Shown here: positions 1 to 7,138 of the stretch, piece by piece
How the letters are laid out: every line of letters starts with the position of its first letter
Position numbering within the stretch: position 1 is the first letter of the stretch
DNA from: Firm-08 sp045546995
GTDB lineage: Bacteria; Bacillota; Clostridia; Oscillospirales; QAKW01
Reading direction: 5' to 3'
DNA: 64,000 nt
Assembly: GCA_045546995.1 (NCBI GenBank)
Contig: JAZQDW010000056.1
Location: 13,721 to 77,720, forward strand
Program-made: the position numbers and the translations under genes
Notes under the pieces: generated by a model
Databases searched by the model: none
What the model saw: only the letters and a program-made list of their open reading frames with translations
What the model was told of the DNA's origin: nothing

Positions 1-446
1 TTCATACAAATGTGGAAATAATCCGCCTCTTTATCAAAGGTGGAGGCATCCAGCTCGGGAATATAGCTGAAGGTCTTATCTTCAGAAGAGCCGACCACAC
101 GGCACTCGCCGTAACGGCAGGCCTCTTTGTAAGCCTTCTTGGCCCAGGCGCCGGTGATGACAAAATCAGCCTTTTTGCTGCCGGTCAGCAGATTCAGGGG
201 AACCATGGCAAACTGACTGGATGCGCCGCCCTGCAGGAACAGTACCTTGTAATTGTCGGGAATGTTCATGATCTTGCGCAGTTTTTCTTCGGCGGACTGG
301 ATGATCTGTCCGTACTCTTTAGATCGATGGCTCATTTCCATAACGGACTGGCCGCTGTCTTTATAGCAAAGCATATCGCTTTGTGCTCTTTTCAGAACCT
401 CTTCCGGCAAAACGGAGGGGCCTGCGGAAAAATTGTAAACTCTCAT
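1..446 (-). CDS. serC: phosphoserine aminotransferase, N-terminal part (cut by window edge)
   Basis: Reading the minus strand from the ATG at 446 gives MRVYNFSAGPSVLPEEVL, the conserved N-terminus of phosphoserine aminotransferase. It continues through SVMEMSHRSKEY and FLQGGASSQFAMVPLNLL, which in this family shape the PLP-phosphate pocket. About 148 residues of a protein usually near 360 are present; the catalytic lysine and the C-terminus lie beyond base 1. The enzyme converts 3-phosphohydroxypyruvate and glutamate to phosphoserine in cytoplasmic serine synthesis. A Shine-Dalgarno AAAGG lies just upstream of the ATG, and a strong promoter at 481-509 points this way. The gene is transcribed away from the hydrogenase-linked operon. 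Confidence 0.93.
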   Translation of the reverse strand, partial: MRVYNFSAGPSVLPEEVLKRAQSDMLCYKDSGQSVMEMSHRSKEYGQIIQSAEEKLRKIMNIPDNYKVLFLQGGASSQFAMVPLNLLTGSKKADFVITGAWAKKAYKEACRYGECRVVGSSEDKTFSYIPELDASTFDKEADYFHICM

Positions 447-480
447 ACTCAGTTCACCTTTCTTTATAAAATATACAAAT

Positions 481-509
481 ATTATAGACACATTTTTTGG
501 GGATGTCAA
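481..509 (-). promoter_or_regulatory. sigma-A promoter of serC
   Basis: On the minus strand TTGACA (504-509) and TATAAT (481-486) are separated by exactly 17 bases. Both boxes are full consensus. Transcription would start near 474 and run into serC at 446. Confidence 0.8.
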
Positions 510-539
510 TATTTTAAAATAATAAAGATCAATAAATTC

Positions 540-568
540 TTGAAACCGTGCACAGGATATGATATTAT
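540..568 (+). promoter_or_regulatory. sigma-A promoter of the DRTGG/sensory hydrogenase operon
   Basis: TTGAAA (540-545) and TATTAT (563-568) have a 17-base spacer. This is the only good promoter upstream of the gene at 612, and it is divergent from the serC promoter. Confidence 0.6.
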
Positions 569-611
569 AAAGATAAATAAACGATCAATATTTTTGTAAG
601 GAGCGTGGCCA

Positions 612-968
612 GTGAAAATCCGTGATATTCAGAAAATTTTAAATGCTACGGTACATTGCGGTCAGGAACAGCTGGATCTGGAGGTTTCCTCTGCATTCGG
701 CTCGGATATGATGAGCGACGTACTGGCTTTTGTGAAAGACCAGGGCGTGCTGTTGACCGGTCTGCTTAACCTGCAGACGGTTCGTACGGCTATGATGATG
801 GATATGAAATGTATCGTTTTCGTACGTGGAAAATTACCCGACCAGACTACGGTCGCATTGGGTGAGCAAAATGGGCTGGTTCTGATGTCCACAAAGGAAA
901 GAATGTATGCCGCCTGCGGTAAGCTGTATCAACACGGCCTGCGGGGAGAAAGCGACGGTGAAGCATAA
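612..968 (+). CDS. DRTGG-domain protein, hydrogenase-linked
   Basis: 118-residue cytoplasmic protein beginning MKIRDIQKILNATVHCG at a GTG preceded by AAGGAGCG. It resembles the stand-alone DRTGG-domain proteins that often sit beside [FeFe]-hydrogenase genes in Clostridia. The DRTGG fold is also found in phosphotransacetylase and CBS-domain proteins and is thought to bind a small ligand; no enzymatic motif is visible. It is the first gene of a tightly packed operon, and its stop overlaps the ATG of the next gene by one base. A second copy of the family lies three genes downstream at 2679. Function is inferred from family and context only. Confidence 0.75.
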   Translation: MKIRDIQKILNATVHCGQEQLDLEVSSAFGSDMMSDVLAFVKDQGVLLTGLLNLQTVRTAMMMDMKCIVFVRGKLPDQTTVALGEQNGLVLMSTKERMYAACGKLYQHGLRGESDGEA

Positions 969-1387
969 TGGAATCGATCAAATTCTCATATAAGGTCGAC
1001 GGTGATAATTTCATTTCCGCCGGCGAGGCCTCTTCTGCCGTCAAGGCGGCGCTGAAGCAAATGGGCTTTCCTCCCGATGTGATCCGTAAGGTGGCCATTG
1101 CCATGTATGAGGCGGAGATCAATATGGTCATTCACGCGCAGGGCGGTACGGCCGACGTGGAGATCCTGCCCGATCGGATCGAAATCGTGCTGGCGGATCG
1201 AGGTCCCGGTATTCCCAATATCGAGCTTGCGATGACTGAGGGCTATTCTACCGCCCCTGATGACGTGCGTTCGTTGGGATTTGGCGCCGGCATGGGCCTG
1301 CCGAATATCAAAAAGTATTCTGACGATCTGCAGATCGAAACGGAGATCGGTGTGGGCACCACACTTAAGATCACTATTAACTGTTAA
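968..1387 (+). CDS. RsbT/RsbW-type ATP-binding protein (anti-sigma factor-like kinase)
   Basis: 139-residue protein with a GHKL ATPase fold. The N-box is near AMYEAEINMVIHA (about residue 46), the G1 box is DRGPGIPNI, and the G2 loop is GFGAGMGLPNIKKY. This is the layout of RsbT/RsbW serine kinases, with no phospho-accepting histidine domain. Members bind ATP and phosphorylate STAS proteins or bind sigma factors, but no STAS partner is encoded nearby. It overlaps the preceding DRTGG gene by one base and is followed nine bases later by a sensory-type hydrogenase gene. Translational coupling suggests it is the output or modulator of that sensor; this is inference. Confidence 0.82.
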   Translation: MESIKFSYKVDGDNFISAGEASSAVKAALKQMGFPPDVIRKVAIAMYEAEINMVIHAQGGTADVEILPDRIEIVLADRGPGIPNIELAMTEGYSTAPDDVRSLGFGAGMGLPNIKKYSDDLQIETEIGVGTTLKITINC

Positions 1388-1396
1388 GGAGTGCGT

Positions 1397-2668
1397 ATGC
1401 GTAATTTTCATTCTGTTACACTTGATCAAGACAAGTGTAGGGGGTGTATCAACTGTGTTAAGCATTGCCCGACGGAGGCGATCCGCGTTAAACAGGGGAA
1501 AGCGCACATTATTGCCGAACGGTGTATTGACTGCGGCGAATGTATCCGCATCTGTCCCCACCACGCAAAGCGGGCGGTGTACGACCATTTGGATGCCTTG
1601 CAAAAATTTAAATATAATATTGCTATTCCCGCACCGGCATTGTACGGGCAGTTTAATAACCTGGATAACGTGGATTACATATTGGCCGGCTTGTTGGAAC
1701 TTGGCTTTGATGACGTTTTTGAAGTGGCAAAAGCAGCAGAATTGGTCAGTGAGATCAGCAGAGAAAAGTTTAAAAATCATACCGGGCCCAAGCCGATTAT
1801 TTCCACTGCCTGCCCTGCGGTGGTGCGCCTGATTAAGGTGCGCTTTCCAAAGCTGATCAGTCATTTGCTTGACGTCAACGCCCCGGTGGAGGTGGCGGCA
1901 AAAATCGCCAAAAAACAGGCGGTCAAGAAAACAGGCTTGTCTTCCGAAGAGATCGGCGTTTTCTTTATTTCACCTTGCCCCGCAAAGGTTACGGCGGCCA
2001 GCAATCCCATCGGAACAAAGCAGATCAGCATTGACGGTGTGTTGGCGATCAATGATATTTACAAGCCCTTACTGTCCGTAATGAATCGCATTAAGGACGA
2101 GCCGCCTGTCTTACACAATTGCGGCCTGACCGGCATCTCCTGGGCTTATACCGGCGGTGAGGCAACGGCGTTGCTCCGCCCGAAATATTTGGCGGCCGAT
2201 GCCATTCGCAACGTAATTGCTATTTTAGAGAATATTGAGGATGAAAAGCTGACCGATCTGGATTTCGTGGAGTTGAGCGCTTGCCATGCCGGCTGTGTCG
2301 GCGGTTGCCTTACCATTGAAAATCCGTTCGTTGCCATCACTCGGATCCGTCGGCTGCGTAAATATTTGCCTGTTTCCGGCACACGCCTTGCCGATTTTGG
2401 CGAGAGCGTTGACAGCTTTGATTGGGATGTTCAGGAGACGGCTGCGCCGGTTATGCAGCTGTCCGCTGATCGTAGTAAGGCAATGGAAATGATGCTGGAG
2501 ATGCAACGTATCGAGCAGTTGTTGCCTGGAATCGATTGCGCCGCCTGCGGTTCGCCGTCCTGTCATGCCTTTGCCGAGGACGTGGCGCTTGGAAAGGCCA
2601 AAGAGGCAGATTGCGTGTTTGTAATGCGCAACAAATTGAAAAATATTATGGACAATATCACAGAATAG
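1397..2668 (+). CDS. sensory-type [FeFe] hydrogenase-like iron-sulfur protein (HydS-like)
   Basis: 423-residue protein. The N-terminus has two [4Fe-4S] ferredoxin motifs, CRGCINCVKHC and CIDCGECIRIC. The middle is a hydrogenase large-subunit fold with modified H-cluster loops: TACPAVVRL, SPCPAK and SACHAGCVGGC, so the four cysteines expected to ligate the H-cluster are present. The C-terminus has a further iron-sulfur motif, CAACGSPSCHAFAED, as in RnfB-type proteins. Loops like these occur in the putatively sensory hydrogenases (group C/D type) rather than in catalytic HydA. A PAS domain, often found in HydS, is absent. I prefer the ATG at 1397 over the GTG at 1391 because AAGGA abuts the GTG but is well spaced from the ATG. 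Confidence 0.82.
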   Translation: MRNFHSVTLDQDKCRGCINCVKHCPTEAIRVKQGKAHIIAERCIDCGECIRICPHHAKRAVYDHLDALQKFKYNIAIPAPALYGQFNNLDNVDYILAGLLELGFDDVFEVAKAAELVSEISREKFKNHTGPKPIISTACPAVVRLIKVRFPKLISHLLDVNAPVEVAAKIAKKQAVKKTGLSSEEIGVFFISPCPAKVTAASNPIGTKQISIDGVLAINDIYKPLLSVMNRIKDEPPVLHNCGLTGISWAYTGGEATALLRPKYLAADAIRNVIAILENIEDEKLTDLDFVELSACHAGCVGGCLTIENPFVAITRIRRLRKYLPVSGTRLADFGESVDSFDWDVQETAAPVMQLSADRSKAMEMMLEMQRIEQLLPGIDCAACGSPSCHAFAEDVALGKAKEADCVFVMRNKLKNIMDNITE

Positions 2669-2678
2669 GGGAGAGAAT

Positions 2679-3005
2679 ATGACTGTTCAACAGCTTGCCG
2701 CCACGTGCGGTTTTGAGGTATTACATTTGGCGCAGGAGGATGCGGTGGTTACCGGTGCCTATGCCTGCGATCTGTTGTCCTGGGTCATCGGCCGCGCAGA
2801 GGCCGGCTCTGCGTTGATCACGGTAATGACCAACGTGAACGTTATCGCCGTTTCAGTGATGGCAGAATTGCCCTGCGTCATTTTAACCGAGGGTGTAGTT
2901 CCTGACGCCGTTGCCCTGGAAAAGGCCAGACAGCAGGGTGTCAGCGTATTGTCCAGTAAACTGCCCAGCTATGAAACCAGCCTTGCCGTGGGGAAAGCAT
3001 TGTGA
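2679..3005 (+). CDS. second DRTGG-domain protein
   Basis: 108-residue protein beginning MTVQQLAATCGFEVLHL, ten bases after the HydS-like gene. Length and pattern parallel the product at 612: a short N-terminal part, a central segment ending PCVILTEGVVPD (compare CIVFVRGKLPD in the first copy) and a C-terminal VSVLSSK (compare LVLMSTK). The two are probably paralogues acting together as ligand-binding partners of the sensor proteins. No catalytic residues can be pointed out. The stop codon overlaps the GTG of the PHP-domain gene by four bases. Confidence 0.72.
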   Translation: MTVQQLAATCGFEVLHLAQEDAVVTGAYACDLLSWVIGRAEAGSALITVMTNVNVIAVSVMAELPCVILTEGVVPDAVALEKARQQGVSVLSSKLPSYETSLAVGKAL

Positions 3006-3742
3006 GGGTATACTACGATCTTCATATGCATTCCTGCCTTTCGCCCTGCGGCGATGAGGATATGACACCGAATAATATGGTCAATATGGCAATGCTGGAC
3101 GGTTTGCAGGTGATTGCCATTTCCGATCATAACACTACCGGCAATGCCGAGGCTTTTTTGCAGGTGGCCCGGTCGGTGGATTTGATCGCTTTTCCGGGTA
3201 TGGAGCTGGAAACGGCGGAAGAGGTGCACGTTTTGTGTCTGTTTTCCGATCTTGCGTCGGCCCGTGCCTTTGATGCCGAGGTGGTTGCTCCTGCCTTGCC
3301 GCCCATTGCTAATCGGGTGGATATTTTCGGCCATCAGTATTTGATGAATGCCGAGGATGAAATCGTAGGGGAGGAGGAACGTTATCTCATCAACGCCACC
3401 TCTATCACTATTGATGAATTGCCCGCGCGGATCGCACCGTATGGCGGTATCGCTATTCCCGCTCACGTTGACAAGGGAAGCAAGAGCGTTTTTTCACAGC
3501 TCGGCTTTTTGGAGGAGAGTTGGGGGTATAGCCTGCTGGAACTTTCCAAAAACGCCCCCGACGACTTTTTAGAACTGCATCCGGAACTGCGGAATTGCAC
3601 CTTTTTATATGACAGTGATGCGCATTATTTGCAGGACGTGGGGGAAGAAGGCGGCAAAAATTATTGGGAACTGGACGAGCTTTCAACTGAATCGGTATGG
3701 CAATATTTGCTTAAAGCGGCACAAAAAAACAATATAAAATAA
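3002..3742 (+). CDS. PHP-domain metal-dependent phosphoesterase
   Basis: 246-residue protein. The N-terminal DLHMHSCLSPCG and the following ISDHNTTGN are the first two metal-binding motifs of the PHP fold. GMELETAEEVHVLCLF supplies the third, and C-terminal AIPAHVDKGS and YDSDAHYL the remaining histidines and aspartates. Such proteins hydrolyse phosphate mono- or diesters of nucleotides or histidinol phosphate; the substrate cannot be read from sequence. It closes the five-gene sensory operon and starts at a GTG overlapping the previous stop. The same combination of DRTGG, ATPase, HydS and PHP recurs near clostridial hydrogenases, so its substrate may be a signalling nucleotide; this is inference. 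Confidence 0.82.
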   Translation: MRVYYDLHMHSCLSPCGDEDMTPNNMVNMAMLDGLQVIAISDHNTTGNAEAFLQVARSVDLIAFPGMELETAEEVHVLCLFSDLASARAFDAEVVAPALPPIANRVDIFGHQYLMNAEDEIVGEEERYLINATSITIDELPARIAPYGGIAIPAHVDKGSKSVFSQLGFLEESWGYSLLELSKNAPDDFLELHPELRNCTFLYDSDAHYLQDVGEEGGKNYWELDELSTESVWQYLLKAAQKNNIK

Positions 3743-3779
3743 TATTTTTAAAAATTTTGTGTAATTTTGAGAAAAATGG

Positions 3780-3808
3780 TGGAAATTTGCCGCTTACTAT
3801 GTTATATT
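3780..3808 (+). promoter_or_regulatory. possible promoter of the hydrogenase operon
   Basis: A weak -35 TGGAAA (3780-3785) is followed after 17 bases by TATATT (3803-3808). The 143-base gap between the PHP gene and the NuoE-like gene, AT-rich and without a clear terminator, suggests a separate start here, possibly needing an activator because of the poor -35 box. Confidence 0.4.
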
Positions 3809-3885
3809 AAATGTTGGTATTATTTATATCCGTAAGAAGGACTGTACTGCCTTCTTATGCGATTATTTTTATAGGAGGACATATT

Positions 3886-4380
3886 ATGAGTACAAGATGC
3901 ACCATTCCTTTTAAAGGGACTAAGGAGCAGGAAGAGCGTCTGATGGCTGTTATTGCTGAACATAAAGAGCAGCAAGGCAATCTGATGCCCATTCTGCAGG
4001 GCGCGCAGGAGATCTATGGTTATCTTCCCTATGAAGTTATGACCATTATTTCCGAACAACTGAACATTTCCATGGCACACATTTACGGCGTTGCCACGTT
4101 CTATGCTCAGTTTTCTTTGGTGCCCAAGGGCGAGTACAAGATCGGTGTTTGCCTGGGTACGGCCTGCTACGTTAAGGGCTCCGGCGACCTGATCGATAAG
4201 GTGAAGGAAGTTCTGAATTTGGAAGTTGGCGGTTGCACCCCCGACGGTAAGTTTTCTTTGGAGGCTACCCGTTGCATCGGTGCCTGCGGTCTGGCTCCCG
4301 TATTGACAATCAATGATGACGTATACGGCCGCCTGACGGTGGATCAGATCCCCGGTATTTTGGCAAAATATATGGACTAA
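3886..4380 (+). CDS. hydC: NuoE-like subunit of electron-bifurcating hydrogenase
   Basis: 164-residue protein with the thioredoxin-like [2Fe-2S] fold of NuoE/HndA/HydC. The four cluster cysteines are in CLGTACYVKG and CIGACGLAP. The N-terminal helical part includes QEIYGYLPYEVM and HIYGVATFYAQF, typical of the 24-kDa complex I subunit. I place the start at the ATG at 3886, directly after ATAGGAGGAC; upstream in-frame codons lack a ribosome-binding site. In the complex it relays electrons between the flavin subunit and its own cluster, coupling NADH and reduced ferredoxin oxidation to H2 formation. It is the first gene of a five-gene operon. Confidence 0.93.
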   Translation: MSTRCTIPFKGTKEQEERLMAVIAEHKEQQGNLMPILQGAQEIYGYLPYEVMTIISEQLNISMAHIYGVATFYAQFSLVPKGEYKIGVCLGTACYVKGSGDLIDKVKEVLNLEVGGCTPDGKFSLEATRCIGACGLAPVLTINDDVYGRLTVDQIPGILAKYMD

Positions 4381-4386
4381 CGTCCT

Positions 4387-4941
4387 ATGAAAGAAATTTC
4401 ACTCAATATTTTGGATGTGGTCAGCAATTCCGTTAAGGCAAAAGCTGAACGCATTGACATTCTCCTTACCGAAAGTATGGCGCGCAACGTTTTGGAGTTG
4501 GCCATCATCGATAACGGTTGCGGTATGTCGCCGGATTTTTTGTCGGGCGTCACCGATCCGTTTACCACTACCCGCACCACCCGTAAGGTTGGACTGGGCT
4601 TGCCGCTGCTCAAAATGGCGGCTCTGGGATGTGACGGCACCTTTGATATCACCTCGCAGATCGGAATCGGAACGACGGTTAAGGCCACCTTCCGATTGGA
4701 CCATCTGGACCGTATGCCGCTTGGCAATATGGCGGAAACGATGGTTACACTGATCAGTATGTGTGATTCGATCCGGTATGTGTATACGCACAAAACGGAT
4801 GAGGGCGAATTCGTTTTCGACAGTAAAGAGATTGCAGATACCCTGGGGAGTGAGATCCCGTTGTCCACACCGGAGATCCTGGCGTGGATATCCGATTATA
4901 TTAAAGAAAATTTAGAAAATATTAAGGGAGGCAATATATAA
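4387..4941 (+). CDS. histidine-kinase-type ATPase protein inside the hydrogenase operon
   Basis: 184-residue protein with a GHKL ATPase domain: N-box LDVVSNSVKAKA, G1 box IIDNGCGM, and the lid/G2 region GLGLPLLKMAALG. The C-terminal 80 residues have no recognised domain. There is no dimerisation or phospho-histidine domain, so it is unlikely to be a classical sensor kinase. It begins six bases after the NuoE stop with no clear Shine-Dalgarno, pointing to translational coupling, and its stop overlaps the ATG of the [2Fe-2S] subunit gene by one base. Its position between structural subunits suggests control of hydrogenase assembly or activity; this is inference. Confidence 0.8.
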   Translation: MKEISLNILDVVSNSVKAKAERIDILLTESMARNVLELAIIDNGCGMSPDFLSGVTDPFTTTRTTRKVGLGLPLLKMAALGCDGTFDITSQIGIGTTVKATFRLDHLDRMPLGNMAETMVTLISMCDSIRYVYTHKTDEGEFVFDSKEIADTLGSEIPLSTPEILAWISDYIKENLENIKGGNI

Positions 4942-5318
4942 TGAAAAGCTTAGCAGAATTGCAGGCGATCAAGGCTAAAATGGCCAACAAGGTCGTTTTG
5001 CGTGAATATGACGAAAGTTCCGCTGTCCGTGTGGTTGTCGGTATGGCAACCTGTGGTATTGCTGCCGGTGCTCGTCCCGTACTGAACAAATTCCTGGAAG
5101 AGGTTCAGGCCAAAAATCTGAGCAATGTTATGGTCACCCAGACCGGTTGTATCGGCATCTGCCGTTACGAGCCTGTGGTAGAGGTCGTTGAGGGTAGCAA
5201 AAAGACTACATATATTAAGATGACCCCTGAGAAGGTAGCCAAAATTGTTCACGAGCATCTTGTTAACAACAAGGTAGTTGAAGAATACACCATCGGCGCA
5301 GCCGAAGACGCGAAATAA
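4941..5318 (+). CDS. hndB: HndB-like [2Fe-2S] ferredoxin subunit
   Basis: 125-residue thioredoxin-like [2Fe-2S] protein. MATCGIAAGA supplies the first cluster cysteine, and TQTGCIGICRYEP the last two. It matches HndB of the NADP-reducing hydrogenase type and the N-terminal domain of NuoF-like subunits. It overlaps the preceding gene by one base and has a strong GGGAGG ribosome site. In four-subunit hydrogenases this protein adds an electron-transfer cluster to the HydABC core. It lies twelve bases before the flavin subunit gene. Confidence 0.9.
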   Translation: MKSLAELQAIKAKMANKVVLREYDESSAVRVVVGMATCGIAAGARPVLNKFLEEVQAKNLSNVMVTQTGCIGICRYEPVVEVVEGSKKTTYIKMTPEKVAKIVHEHLVNNKVVEEYTIGAAEDAK

Positions 5319-5330
5319 GGAGGAATAGAC

Positions 5331-7121
5331 ATGGTAAGAAGCCATATTCTTGTATGTGAAGGTACCGGTTGTACCTCTTCCAACGCGCCGGCGATTGTTA
5401 AAGCGCTGAATGACGAGTTGGCAGCAAACAACCTGCAGGACGAAGTAAAGGTCGTTACCACCGGTTGCTTCGGTCTGTGCGCATTGGGTCCGATCATGAT
5501 CGTTTATCCCGAAGGCGCATTTTACAGCCGTATGACCCCCGAACGTATTCCGGAGATCGTAAGCGAGCATATTATTAAAGGTAGAATCGTTAAGAAATAC
5601 CTGTATGAAGAGACGGTTGATTCCGAAAGCGGTGCAACCAAGTCTTTGAACGAAACCAATTTCTACGCCAAACAGGAGCGTGTTGCACTTCGCAACTGCG
5701 GTGTTATTAACCCCGAGGATATCGAAGAGTATATCGCCGTTGACGGTTATGCCGCATTGGGTAAGGTTTTGACCGAGTGGAAACCCGAGGACGTTATCAA
5801 ATGCATCAGTGATTCCGGTCTGAAAGGCCGCGGCGGCGCCGGTTTCCCCACGGGCCTGAAATGGTCCTTGGCCGCCAGAACTGTTGCTGACGTAAAATAC
5901 GTTTGCTGTAACGCTGACGAAGGTGACCCCGGTGCCTTTATGGACCGTTCCGTTTTGGAAGGTGACCCCCACGCCGTATTGGAAGCTATGGCCATTGCCG
6001 CTTATGCAGTGGGCGCCTGCCGTGGTTTCATTTACGTTCGTGCTGAGTATCCCATTGCGATCCATCGTCTGCAGATCGCCATCGATCAGGCCAGAGAATA
6101 CGGTCTGTTGGGTGAGGGCATCTTCGGTACCGACTTTAATTTTGATATCGAGCTGCGTTTGGGCGCAGGTGCTTTTGTTTGCGGTGAGGAAACTGCACTG
6201 ATGACCTCCATCGGCGGTAACCGCGGTGAGCCTCGTCCCCGTCCTCCTTTCCCCTCCGAGAAAGGTATTTTCGATATCCCCACTATGAACAACAACGTTG
6301 AGACCTATGCCAACATTCCTCAGATCATTCTGAAGGGTGCAGATTGGTTTGCCTCCATGGGTACTGAAAACTCCAAGGGCACCAAGGTATTTGCTCTCGG
6401 CGGTAAGATCAAAAACACCGGTCTGGTTGAGATTCCCATGGGTACCACCCTGCGTGAGATCGTTGAGGACATTGGTGGTGGTGTTCCGGACGGTAAGGCC
6501 TTTAAGGCAGCCCAGATGGGTGGTCCCTCCGGCGGTTGTATTCCTGCCTCTTTGATCGACACGAAGGTTGATTATGAATCTCTGGCTGCTGTTGGCGCTA
6601 TGGTTGGTTCCGGCGGTCTGATCGTTATGGATGAAGACAACTGTATGGTTGACATCGCCAAATTCTTCCTGGAGTTTACGGTTGATGAATCCTGCGGTAA
6701 ATGTACCCCCTGCCGTATCGGCACCAAGAGACTGCTTGAGTATCTCAACAAGATCACCGATGGTAAGGCTACCATGCAGGATCTGGAAGATATGGAAGCT
6801 CTGTGCTATCATATCAAGGCCAACTCCTTGTGCGGTCTGGGCCAAACGGCTCCCAACCCCGTTCTTTCCACTTTGAGATATTTCCGCGATGAGTACATTG
6901 CTCATATCGAAGAGAAGCGTTGTCCCGCCGGCGTTTGTAAGAAACTGGTTCAGTACGTCATCACTGATAAGTGTATCGGTTGTACCAAGTGTGCACGTAA
7001 CTGCCCTGTAAATGCAATCAACGGTACCGTCAAGCAGCCTCACGTGATCGATCAGAGCAAGTGTATCAAGTGCGGTGCCTGCGTTGACGGCTGTAAGTTC
7101 GGCGCTATTATTAAAAAGTAA
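5331..7121 (+). CDS. hydB: NuoF-like FMN/NADH subunit of bifurcating hydrogenase
   Basis: 596 residues. Residues 1-90 are an extra thioredoxin-like [2Fe-2S] domain (CEGTGCTSS, TTGCFGLCALGP). The core binds NADH and FMN through GRGGAGFPTGLKW, CNADEGDPGAFMDR and GAGAFVCGEETALMTS. ESCGKCTPCRIG carries a [4Fe-4S] cluster. The C-terminus has two ferredoxin motifs, CIGCTKCARNCP and CIKCGACVDGC. This is the complete domain set of HydB/HndC, the proposed site of flavin-based electron bifurcation between NAD(H) and ferredoxin. It has a strong AAGGAGG ribosome site and precedes HydA by 17 bases. Confidence 0.95.
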   Translation: MVRSHILVCEGTGCTSSNAPAIVKALNDELAANNLQDEVKVVTTGCFGLCALGPIMIVYPEGAFYSRMTPERIPEIVSEHIIKGRIVKKYLYEETVDSESGATKSLNETNFYAKQERVALRNCGVINPEDIEEYIAVDGYAALGKVLTEWKPEDVIKCISDSGLKGRGGAGFPTGLKWSLAARTVADVKYVCCNADEGDPGAFMDRSVLEGDPHAVLEAMAIAAYAVGACRGFIYVRAEYPIAIHRLQIAIDQAREYGLLGEGIFGTDFNFDIELRLGAGAFVCGEETALMTSIGGNRGEPRPRPPFPSEKGIFDIPTMNNNVETYANIPQIILKGADWFASMGTENSKGTKVFALGGKIKNTGLVEIPMGTTLREIVEDIGGGVPDGKAFKAAQMGGPSGGCIPASLIDTKVDYESLAAVGAMVGSGGLIVMDEDNCMVDIAKFFLEFTVDESCGKCTPCRIGTKRLLEYLNKITDGKATMQDLEDMEALCYHIKANSLCGLGQTAPNPVLSTLRYFRDEYIAHIEEKRCPAGVCKKLVQYVITDKCIGCTKCARNCPVNAINGTVKQPHVIDQSKCIKCGACVDGCKFGAIIKK

Positions 7122-7138
7122 GAAAGGAACTGAAAATC

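Noticed and set aside
986..1864. 292-codon minus-strand frame across the RsbT-like and HydS-like genes
   Set aside because: It lies across two overlapping-operon genes with clear motifs and has no ribosome site.
4950..7043. 697-codon open frame antisense to the hydrogenase flavin subunit gene
   Set aside because: It mirrors hndB and hydB, which have full iron-sulfur and flavin motifs. The antisense product shows low-complexity Gly/Thr/Asn composition from codon bias and no ribosome site.
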